From an uncultured Bacteroidota bacterium (GTDB taxonomy: Bacteria > Bacteroidota > Bacteroidia > Flavobacteriales > Flavobacteriaceae), in the NCBI GenBank assembly GCA_903920835.1, contig CAIXNQ010000216.1, positions 1 through 5,099 on the forward strand: a DNA stretch of 5,099 bases, read 5' to 3'. Every line of letters starts with the position of its first letter. Within the stretch, counting starts at the first letter, position 1. The translations under genes were made by a program, and so were the position numbers. Below, in pieces: positions 1-5,099 of the stretch. The notes below the pieces were generated by a model that had not been told where the DNA came from, made no database searches, and saw only the letters and a program-made list of their open reading frames with translations.

Positions 1-3
1 AAC

Positions 4-324
4 ATGAAAACCTACTTTCTACAATCAAAAAATGTGCTGCTGCTTGTCGTTTTTTTTCTAATTTATAGTCAAATAAACGCATCAGTTCCAGACAGCCTTG
101 CGATAAATAAAGCCAAGACTGAACAGTTGCAAGCCACAGCAATGATTCATCGGCTTGAGGAAATTAAAAACCTAGACAAATCAAACCTTTCTCGTGCCGA
201 AAAAAAACAACTTAGAGCCGAAGTTAAAGCTATTAAATCAGGTTTAAGCTTATCGGGCAATGGTGTTTATCTTTCTATTGGTGCGATAATAATTATCATT
301 TTGTTATTGATTTTATTGCTATAA
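4..324 (+). CDS. Small secreted/membrane-anchored protein of unknown function
   Basis: This 106-residue protein has no function I can assign. Residues 1-26 look like a signal peptide: a short N-terminus with Lys2 and Lys9, a hydrophobic core at about 11-21, and a plausible cleavage site after Ala26 (QINA|SV). Residues 32-80 are charged and probably helical, including RLEEIKNLDKSNLSRAEKKQ. Residues 87-106 form a very hydrophobic segment rich in Ile and Leu that ends the protein with no tail, so it is probably a C-terminal membrane anchor. I recall similar small proteins in Bacteroidota genomes, annotated only as hypothetical. The stop codon lies 18 bp before the GH130 gene, so they may share a transcript. 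The ATG is only three bases from the window edge, so an upstream start cannot be excluded, but the signal peptide fits this start. The frame is convincing; the function is unknown. Confidence 0.8.
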   Translation: MKTYFLQSKNVLLLVVFFLIYSQINASVPDSLAINKAKTEQLQATAMIHRLEEIKNLDKSNLSRAEKKQLRAEVKAIKSGLSLSGNGVYLSIGAIIIIILLLILLL

Positions 325-342
325 TCTTAAACACAAAACGCC

Positions 343-1380
343 ATGATCAACGTAAAGAAAGAAGGAATCATTCTCGAAAAAACTACTTTAGAATTTGAAA
401 ACGAAGGCGTGCTCAACCCCGCTGCTATCCGACAAGGAAAATATGTTCACTTGTTTTATCGGGCGGTCCATCAAGGCAATCATTCCAGCATTGGTTATTG
501 CTTATTGAATGGTCCTTTAAAGATTGAAGATCGGCATTACAAACCTATTCTGGTTCCTGAATTTGATTATGAAATGCAAGGACTCGAAGACCCTCGAATT
601 GTCAAAATTGATAAGACTTATTACCTTACTTATACCGCTTTTGATGGTGTAAACGCTTTGGGTTGTCTGGCAACTTCTACCGATTTAATTCATTTTGAAA
701 AAAAAGGCGTTATTGTTCCGCAAATTACTTATGAAGAGTTCAACAAACTCTCCGACACCAATCCAGCAATGGATTCTAAGTATTTTCGATACAATCAACA
801 CGAAGGCATTCTTGAAAAAGACGGCATTAAGATGTTGGTTTGGGACAAAAACGTAATCTTTTTTCCAAGGAAAATAAACGGCAAGTTCTATTTTATGCAC
901 CGCATTCGACCCGAGATCCAAATTGTGGTTGCGGTAGAAAATCTATCCGATCTCAAGCTTGATTTTTGGCACGAATACTTTCATAATTTTGATAAATATG
1001 TTTTGCTGTCTCCCAAATATGAACATGAAGTTAGCTACATTGGTGGCGGTTGTCCTCCGATAGAAACGCCCCAAGGTTGGTTGCTCATCTATCACGGCGT
1101 GAAAGACAGTTTGTCGGGCTATGTTTATTCTGCCTGTGCTGCTTTACTCGATTTAGAAAATCCGCAAATAGAAATTGCACGTCTTCCTTACCCTTTGTTT
1201 AAACCAGAATATGTTTGGGAACTTAAAGGCGAAGTAAATAATGTTTGTTTCCCAACAGGAGCTGTTGTTTTTGATGATATGCTTTATATTTATTATGGTG
1301 CCGCCGACGAACGTATTGCTTGCGCATCAATTTCTGTAACCGAATTAGTCACCGAATTGCTAGTTCATAAAATTTCTTAA
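343..1380 (+). CDS. GH130 family glycoside phosphorylase/hydrolase (beta-mannoside type)
   Basis: The 345-residue product matches the five-bladed beta-propeller family GH130, whose members phosphorolyse or hydrolyse beta-mannosides such as 4-O-beta-mannosyl-glucose, beta-1,4- or beta-1,2-mannooligosaccharides. Visible family motifs in order are LNPAAIR (24-30), HLFYRA (36-41), GLEDPRI (80-86, with Asp83 the likely catalytic acid), FFPRKINGKFYFMHR (173-187), IGGGCPPIETPQGWLLIYHGV (233-253), NVCFPTGAVV (300-309) and YYGAADERIACA (317-328). Arg40, Arg187 and His251 are basic residues in conserved motifs and could bind phosphate, which would favour a phosphorylase over a hydrolase; this is inference. 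No signal peptide is seen, so it should be cytoplasmic. The length is normal for the family. The start has no clear ribosome-binding site, as is common in Bacteroidota. It ends one base before the GT4-toroid gene, so the two probably act on the same glycan. Family assignment is strong; linkage and substrate are open. Confidence 0.92.
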   Translation: MINVKKEGIILEKTTLEFENEGVLNPAAIRQGKYVHLFYRAVHQGNHSSIGYCLLNGPLKIEDRHYKPILVPEFDYEMQGLEDPRIVKIDKTYYLTYTAFDGVNALGCLATSTDLIHFEKKGVIVPQITYEEFNKLSDTNPAMDSKYFRYNQHEGILEKDGIKMLVWDKNVIFFPRKINGKFYFMHRIRPEIQIVVAVENLSDLKLDFWHEYFHNFDKYVLLSPKYEHEVSYIGGGCPPIETPQGWLLIYHGVKDSLSGYVYSACAALLDLENPQIEIARLPYPLFKPEYVWELKGEVNNVCFPTGAVVFDDMLYIYYGAADERIACASISVTELVTELLVHKIS

Positions 1381-1381
1381 C

Positions 1382-3742
1382 ATGAGCCACAACAACACCC
1401 AAAAAACCAACTTCAGTTTTATAGATGCCATGCAATTGAACAAAACCATTAATCTTTTGCCGGAGATTTTGGTCATCACAACTTTTCCGCCCAGAGAATG
1501 TGGCATTGCCACTTATTCGCAAGACCTAATTTATGCACTTAATAACAAGTTTAAAAATTCTTTTTCGTTGCTCATTGCCGCTGTTGAGGAAAACTCCGAA
1601 CATTTTTTTTATGAAGAGGAGGTTTATGCTGTTTTGAACACCGAAAACCCAGAATCCTACTTGCATCTTGCGCACAAATGCAACGAAAACGAAAGCCTAG
1701 AACTGATTTTGGTGCAGCATGAATTTGGTTTGTTCAAAAACAATGAAGCCGATTTGATTGCGTTCCTGCAATTGGTCAATAAACCAAAGATTATTGTTTT
1801 TCACACGGTCTTGCCGCAACCCAATGACCAATTGAAACAACATATTTTAGACATTGACAATGCCGCCGATGCTTTTATTGTAATGACCAAAGCTTCTGCT
1901 AGGATATTGAGCAATGATTATAACATTCCTTTGCATAAAATTAGCATCATTCCCCACGGAACGCACCTTGTCGAACACCTCGACAAGCAAATGCTGAAGA
2001 TAGAATATGGTTTTGAAGGGCGAAAAATTCTTTCGACCTTCGGGCTGTTAAGTTCGGGCAAAAGTATTGAAACCACTCTCGATGCGCTGCCTGCAATCAT
2101 AAAAAGCCAACCTTCAATTTTGTTTTTAATCATTGGAAAAACGCATCCGTCGGTGGTTAAATCCGAAGGAGAAGCATACAGAATGTTTTTGGCAGATAAA
2201 ATCGAAGAACTGCATTTGGAAGAACACGTCATGTTTGTCAATCAATATTTATCGTTGCCCGTTCTGCTGAAATACCTTCAACTGACCGATGTTTATTTGT
2301 TTACTTCTAAAGATAGAAACCAAGCTGTTTCGGGCACTTTTGCCTATGCGATTAGCTGTGGTTGCCCCATAATTTCAACGCCAATTCCGCATGCCAGCGA
2401 AGTGCTTCAAAACGAAACCGGCATTATCATAGACTTTGAAAATCCAAAGCAACTGGGTTCAGAAGTGATTCGGTTGCTTAATGATGCACAACTTCAAAAG
2501 AACATTAGTCTGAATGGTCTGCATAAAATGGCACCCAATTCTTGGGAAAACACCGCCATTGCCCATCTTCGATTGTTTAAAAAATACAGCAACAACCCGA
2601 TTAAGTTGGTTTATAACATTCCACAAATCAATCGGTCGCACCAAATCAATATGACTACTGATTTTGGAATTATTCAGTTTGCCAAAATCAATAAACCCGA
2701 CCTCAATTCTGGCTATACGCTCGACGACAACGCCCGAGCATTAGTAGCGATGTGTCAACAATATGAACTGACTACCGATAAATTAGATCTGGCTTACATC
2801 AATTTATATCTTGATTTCATTAAGTTTTGTCTGCAACCCAACGGCAAATTTTTGAACTATGTTTCCATAGATAAAAAATTTACTGCCCAAAACAATGAAA
2901 ACCTTGATGACAGTAACGGTCGGGCAATATGGGCATTGGGTTATCTGTTGTCGATTAGCTATAAGCTGCCTTCTGCAACGGTTAAAATAGCCGACCAATT
3001 GTTTAACAAAGCCCTTGCCAACGTTAATAATATTCACTCTACGCGTGCCATGGCGTTTATCATCAAAGGAATTTACTTGAGCAATTACAACCTCAACATC
3101 TATACAAAAACAAAACTAATTAAACATTTTGCCAACAAGCTGGTGCAGATGTACCTCCATGAATCAAACGACAATTGGCAGTGGTATGAAAGCTATTTGA
3201 CCTACGCCAACAGTATTTTGCCCGAAGCAATGCTCTATGCTTATTTGGCAACAGGCGATTTGGTTTATAAAAAAATAGCCCAGAACTCTTTTCGGTTTTT
3301 ACTTTCAAAAACATTTGAAAACAACAGCATTAAAGTCATTTCAAACAAAGGTTGGTTGCACAACAATAGCGTGGCAAACAAACCCGTTGGCGGTGAACAA
3401 CCGATTGACATTGCCTATACGATAATTACACTCAACAAATTCTATCAAGTTTTTAACCAAAAAGAATTTCTTGACAAAATGAACAGCGCATTCAACTGGT
3501 TTCTGGGCGACAACCACCTGCATCAGATTATCTATAATCCTTGCACTGGCGGCTGCTATGACGGACTTGAAGAAGATTACATCAACCTGAATCAAGGAGC
3601 CGAATCGACTATTAGTTATTTAATGGCGCGCCTCACCATCGAAAAACAAAAGATTGAAGCCCTAGCCATAAACGAACTGCATCACAATTATTTTCCGGCA
3701 CTTTATCCTTTGAATGGGACAAAAGTAAGTGTTGAGTTGTGA
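1382..3742 (+). CDS. GT4-like glycosyltransferase fused to a C-terminal alpha/alpha-toroid-like domain
   Basis: This 786-residue protein has two parts. Residues about 28-400 form a GT-B glycosyltransferase resembling GT4: FPPRECGIATYSQDL (35-49) is the N-terminal loop, VQHEFGLF (111-118) and PHGTH (191-195) follow, GLLSSGKSIETTLDAL (221-236) carries the likely donor-phosphate Lys227, and SGTFAYAISCGCPIISTP (317-334) occupies the donor site. The usual GT4 E-x7-E pair is absent; I recall a subfamily with an SGT-AYA motif instead. Residues about 420-770 resemble an alpha/alpha toroid of the six-hairpin type, with MTTDFGI (424-430), SGYTLDDNARAL (443-454), NLDDSNGRAIWALG (507-520), WQWYESYLTYANSILPEA (599-616), GGEQPIDIAY (670-679) and NQGAESTISYLMARL (737-751). 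Clustered Asp/Glu residues suggest a carbohydrate-binding or catalytic site, unproven. There is no signal peptide or membrane segment, so it is probably cytoplasmic. The ATG is one base after the GH130 stop. Sugar donor and acceptor are unknown; mannose is a guess from the neighbour. Confidence 0.88.
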   Translation: MSHNNTQKTNFSFIDAMQLNKTINLLPEILVITTFPPRECGIATYSQDLIYALNNKFKNSFSLLIAAVEENSEHFFYEEEVYAVLNTENPESYLHLAHKCNENESLELILVQHEFGLFKNNEADLIAFLQLVNKPKIIVFHTVLPQPNDQLKQHILDIDNAADAFIVMTKASARILSNDYNIPLHKISIIPHGTHLVEHLDKQMLKIEYGFEGRKILSTFGLLSSGKSIETTLDALPAIIKSQPSILFLIIGKTHPSVVKSEGEAYRMFLADKIEELHLEEHVMFVNQYLSLPVLLKYLQLTDVYLFTSKDRNQAVSGTFAYAISCGCPIISTPIPHASEVLQNETGIIIDFENPKQLGSEVIRLLNDAQLQKNISLNGLHKMAPNSWENTAIAHLRLFKKYSNNPIKLVYNIPQINRSHQINMTTDFGIIQFAKINKPDLNSGYTLDDNARALVAMCQQYELTTDKLDLAYINLYLDFIKFCLQPNGKFLNYVSIDKKFTAQNNENLDDSNGRAIWALGYLLSISYKLPSATVKIADQLFNKALANVNNIHSTRAMAFIIKGIYLSNYNLNIYTKTKLIKHFANKLVQMYLHESNDNWQWYESYLTYANSILPEAMLYAYLATGDLVYKKIAQNSFRFLLSKTFENNSIKVISNKGWLHNNSVANKPVGGEQPIDIAYTIITLNKFYQVFNQKEFLDKMNSAFNWFLGDNHLHQIIYNPCTGGCYDGLEEDYINLNQGAESTISYLMARLTIEKQKIEALAINELHHNYFPALYPLNGTKVSVEL

Positions 3743-3892
3743 GTTATGAGTTTTTAGTTGGGAAGAGGAAAGAAGAAAGAAACAAGAAACAAGAAAAAAG
3801 ACAATAGACGGATAGATGATAGAAGTAAATATCTGAATTTACAAATAATTCACAATTCATAATTAATAATTCACAATTCATAATTAAAAAAA
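3743..3892. other. Intergenic region with purine-rich tract
   Basis: This 150 bp gap separates the glycosyltransferase from dps and has no credible reading frame. It starts with a GAGTT-type low-complexity stretch (gagttatgag at 3741-3750). Next comes a strongly purine-biased plus strand at about 3760-3802 that contains the 7 bp period aagaaac in slightly more than two copies. An AT-rich segment with a 21 bp direct repeat leads into dps. I looked for the Bacteroidota promoter pattern (TTG, then TAnnTTTG) and found no convincing match, and I see no hairpin followed by a T tract that would mark an intrinsic terminator. The dps promoter must nevertheless lie here if dps is transcribed on its own. 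Confidence 0.6.
3844..3885. repeat. Perfect 21 bp direct repeat (two copies) before dps
   Basis: Two identical, directly adjacent 21 bp units occupy 3844-3864 and 3865-3885. Each contains aataattcacaattcata followed by att. The second copy ends 7 bp before the dps ATG, with only an A run between, so the array covers the place where the dps 5' leader and perhaps its core promoter should be. Part of each unit (3845-3859 and 3866-3880) can pair with 3733-3747, which spans the stop codon of the preceding gene: 15 bp, including two G-T (G-U in RNA) pairs. A regulatory role is possible, but the AT-rich low complexity makes simple slippage duplication just as likely. Confidence 0.8.
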
Positions 3893-4366
3893 ATGATCCC
3901 AAAAATAGGAATATCCGAAACAAATCTTCAAAAAAATACAGCTCGATTGAGCATCATCCTTGCCGATGAAATGACACTTTATGTCAAAACACGCAAGTTT
4001 CATTGGAACATCACGGGCGAGAGTTTTATGGAGTTGCACAAACTTTTTCAGCAACAATATTCAGAGCTCGAAGCTATAATTGATGAGGTTGCAGAACGAA
4101 TCAACAAACTTGGTGAGCGCACTATTGGCACCATGCACGAGTTTTTGCAACAAACCAGAATTAAAGAACAGCCCAGCCAATATCCGACCCAAGGAACGAT
4201 GCTGAGCGAACTCAACACCGACCACGAAACCCTGATTGCACAACTCCGAATGGACATTGACCTCTCTCAAAACGAATCTCACGACGCTGGAACTGCCGAC
4301 CTTTTGACTAAAATATTACAACAACACGAAACCATAGCTTGGGTGCTGCGCCGCTACTTGAGTTAG
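3893..4366 (+). CDS. dps: Dps family DNA-protecting ferritin-like protein
   Basis: Dps proteins form a 12-subunit cytoplasmic shell that oxidises Fe(II), usually with hydrogen peroxide, and stores the ferric core, so limiting Fenton damage; some also bind DNA. The 157-residue length is typical. The signature KFHWNITGESFMELHKLF (35-52) is followed by EAIIDEVAERINKLGER (60-76). The four inter-subunit ferroxidase ligands are present with exactly the spacing of E. coli Dps: His37, His49, Asp64 and Glu68. Trp38 follows the first His as in other Dps proteins. The C-terminal helix DAGTADLLTKILQQHETIAWVLRRYL (131-156) also fits. The N-terminal tail is short with only two lysines before residue 30, so DNA binding of the E. 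coli type is not evident. The ATG follows an A run without a Shine-Dalgarno sequence. It stands alone after a 150 bp gap and is convergent with the downstream transposase. Expression in stationary phase or oxidative stress is expected from the family, not seen in the sequence. Confidence 0.95.
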   Translation: MIPKIGISETNLQKNTARLSIILADEMTLYVKTRKFHWNITGESFMELHKLFQQQYSELEAIIDEVAERINKLGERTIGTMHEFLQQTRIKEQPSQYPTQGTMLSELNTDHETLIAQLRMDIDLSQNESHDAGTADLLTKILQQHETIAWVLRRYLS

Positions 4367-4459
4367 TTATGGGTTTTGAATTTTAAATTTTGAGTTGTTG
4401 ATGAAGTATTGATTTTAGTAAATTAAATAACTAACAGATATATTGAAAAAGGCTATTTG
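4367..4459. other. AT-rich spacer between dps and the repeat array
   Basis: This short AT-rich spacer has no gene. It begins with more GAGTT/GGTTTTG-type low-complexity sequence similar to that after the glycosyltransferase gene. I see no hairpin plus T tract to terminate dps. On the minus strand a run of five T (4446-4450 complement) lies about 10 bases past the inverted-repeat arm, too far to be a classical intrinsic terminator. Confidence 0.5.
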
Positions 4460-4611
4460 ATGTCTCGATAGAAAAATCTAGACATAAACGAGCACTCTTT
4501 GCCTTCTAGACTTTTCTATCGAGACATAAACGAGCACTCTTTGTCTTCTAGATTTTTCTATCGAGACATAAACGAGCACTCTTTTCCTTCTAGATTTTTC
4601 TATCGAGACAT
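4460..4611. repeat. Inverted repeat, 23 bp arms, bracketing the 42 bp array
   Basis: The left arm at 4460-4482 (atgtctcgatagaaaaatct plus aga) is the exact reverse complement of 4589-4611 in the third tandem unit and of 4547-4569 in the second. It matches 4505-4527 in the first unit with one mismatch. A single strand could therefore fold into a 23 bp hairpin with a 22-, 64- or 106-base loop, depending on the partner. The arrangement of one inverted copy at the edge of direct copies recalls BIME elements built from REP sequences in opposite orientations. It could also shield the 3' ends of the convergent dps and transposase transcripts; there is no adjacent T tract to call it an intrinsic terminator. 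Confidence 0.85.
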
Positions 4612-4619
4612 AAACGAGC
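4481..4619. repeat. 42 bp tandem repeat, 3.3 copies
   Basis: Three complete 42 bp units lie at 4481-4522, 4523-4564 and 4565-4606, followed by 13 bases of a fourth at 4607-4619. Each unit begins gacataaacgagcactctt and ends ttttctatcga, with a tctaga palindrome inside. The copies differ only at unit positions 21, 22 and 31, so the array is recent or kept uniform. There are no unique spacers, so it is not a CRISPR array. Because 42 is a multiple of three, a frame stays open on the minus strand and reads as a 14-residue repeat (VYVSIEKSRRQRVL), which is probably a by-product. The array lies just past the 3' end of the RAYT-type gene, as REP-type repeats often do. Confidence 0.92.
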
Positions 4620-4626
4620 CCCGATA

Positions 4627-4647
4627 GCGCGGATTTGCAATCCGTGC
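4627..4647. repeat. REP-like hairpin next to the transposase stop codon
   Basis: The sequence gcgcggatt, loop tgc, aatccgtgc forms a 9 bp stem with one G-T pair (4629 with 4645) and a three-base loop. It begins 13 bp beyond the transposase stop codon, between that gene and the 42 bp repeats. I recall near-identical cggatt-n3-aatccg hairpins scattered through Bacteroidota genomes near RAYT-type genes, but could not check this here. Neither strand has a T tract after the stem, so it is not an intrinsic terminator. The likely role is a recognition hairpin for the neighbouring HUH transposase, by analogy with E. coli REP/TnpA-REP. Confidence 0.65.
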
Positions 4648-4659
4648 CCACAATCAACT

Positions 4660-5099
4660 TCAAAACAAATCTAATAAAACAACTTCTAAATCATTATCCA
4701 ATCCTGCATAATTCCTTGCAGAACTAAAATAATAATCTTCTGGTTGAGTTACTATTTTATCTTTAACAGGATTATTGTGAATGTAATCTATTTTTTGTTT
4801 TATAAATGAATTGCTATAAATATGTTCCGCATGATAACCATCTTGCCATACTTTATAGCGCTGTTCACGTTTTAAATGATGACATGCTTTTTGAAAATAT
4901 TCAAGCATCCATTCTCTTCTACTTTCGGGTTCATCATTGATTGTTTGAATAATTTTTTTAGAAGTAAATTTTTTAAAATCTCTTAGTACATCAGACAGGA
5001 TAAAACCATTTGTGGCTTTGCAAAATATATGAATATGACTGCTCATTATACAATAAGCATAAATCTCTAATCCTTTATTTTGTTGGCAATGTTGTAACG
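4660..5099 (-). CDS. RAYT-type (REP-associated) Y1/HUH transposase, 5' end beyond window
   Basis: The product is a single-strand-acting transposase of the IS200-like Y1 superfamily, most like RAYT domesticated transposases that nick at REP hairpins. The frame is open to the window edge. An internal ATG exists at 5046, but it sits directly before the HUH motif, and the codons upstream (5047-5097) encode LQHCQQNKGLEIYAYCI, which continues the family's conserved N-terminal part. The gene therefore starts beyond 5099, and perhaps 30-50 residues are missing. Counting from that ATG, the HUH metal-binding motif is HIH (4-6), VWQDGYHAEHIYS (66-78) follows, and DYIHNNPVKDKIV (87-99) carries the likely nucleophile Tyr88. 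YYFSSARNYAG (105-115) ends the conserved part. No stop or frameshift is seen, so it may be active. It is convergent with dps. Its 3' side carries a REP-like hairpin and a tandem repeat array, typical of a RAYT locus. Confidence 0.9.
   Translation of the reverse strand, partial: LQHCQQNKGLEIYAYCIMSSHIHIFCKATNGFILSDVLRDFKKFTSKKIIQTINDEPESRREWMLEYFQKACHHLKREQRYKVWQDGYHAEHIYSNSFIKQKIDYIHNNPVKDKIVTQPEDYYFSSARNYAGLDNDLEVVLLDLF

Noticed and set aside
685..921. Minus-strand frame inside the GH130 gene
   Set aside because: It is a shadow of a well-supported family member with no recognisable domain. The same holds for minus-strand frames within 1918-3595 and 4048-4282.
3820..3845. Bacteroidota-type promoter before dps
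   Set aside because: The nearest candidate, tatctgaa, does not match TAnnTTTG and has no properly spaced TTG box, so no promoter is called.
4481..4619. CRISPR array
   Set aside because: The units are contiguous and nearly identical over all 42 bp, with no unique spacers and no cas gene in view.
4627..4647. Intrinsic terminator for dps or the transposase
   Set aside because: The stem is good but neither strand has a T tract after it; a REP-like hairpin fits better.
4478..4663. Minus-strand 61-residue repetitive frame as a real gene
   Set aside because: It lies entirely in the tandem repeats and REP-like hairpin, needs a TTG start, and its open frame is explained by the 42 bp period.
4660..5046. 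Transposase starting at the ATG at 5046
   Set aside because: This would place the HUH motif at residue 4 and discard upstream in-frame codons that match the family's N-terminal region, so the gene continues past the window edge.

Overview
The window looks like chromosomal DNA from a member of the Bacteroidota. It is AT-rich, with no clear Shine-Dalgarno sequences in front of the genes. The GH130/GT4 gene pair, the small signal-peptide protein ending in a poly-Ile/Leu membrane segment, and the RAYT-type transposase with its YIHNNPV motif are all types I associate with that phylum. I cannot place it to genus.

Layout. Positions 4-3742 hold three closely packed plus-strand genes: a 106-residue secreted or membrane-anchored small protein, a GH130 mannoside phosphorylase/hydrolase-like enzyme (18 bp later), and a 786-residue glycosyltransferase (1 bp later). 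The glycosyltransferase is GT4-like and fused to a C-terminal alpha/alpha-toroid-like domain. The one-base gap between the last two implies co-transcription and probably translational coupling. A 150 bp intergenic region (3743-3892) follows. It holds a purine-rich stretch and a perfect 21 bp direct repeat ending 7 bp before the next gene. That gene (3893-4366) is a Dps-family ferritin-like protein with all four expected ferroxidase ligands.

The right end (4367-5099) belongs to a RAYT-type (REP-associated tyrosine, Y1/HUH) transposase on the minus strand, convergent with dps. Its reading frame runs off the right edge of the window, so its true start is not visible. The 293 bp between dps and this gene are built from repeats: a 42 bp unit in 3.3 tandem copies, an inverted 23 bp copy at its left end that can fold back on any of the three units, and a separate 9 bp-stem hairpin 13 bp beyond the transposase stop codon. 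This looks like a REP/BIME-type array beside its presumed transposase.

How it fits together. The GH130 and GT4-toroid proteins are both predicted cytoplasmic and probably act on one glycan, plausibly mannose-containing, with one enzyme building and the other trimming or phosphorolysing it. The substrate cannot be read from the sequence. Dps (iron and oxidative protection) and the transposase are separate units. The most noteworthy items are the GH130/GT4-toroid operon and the transposase-linked repeat array. Neither is proven to be a new system.
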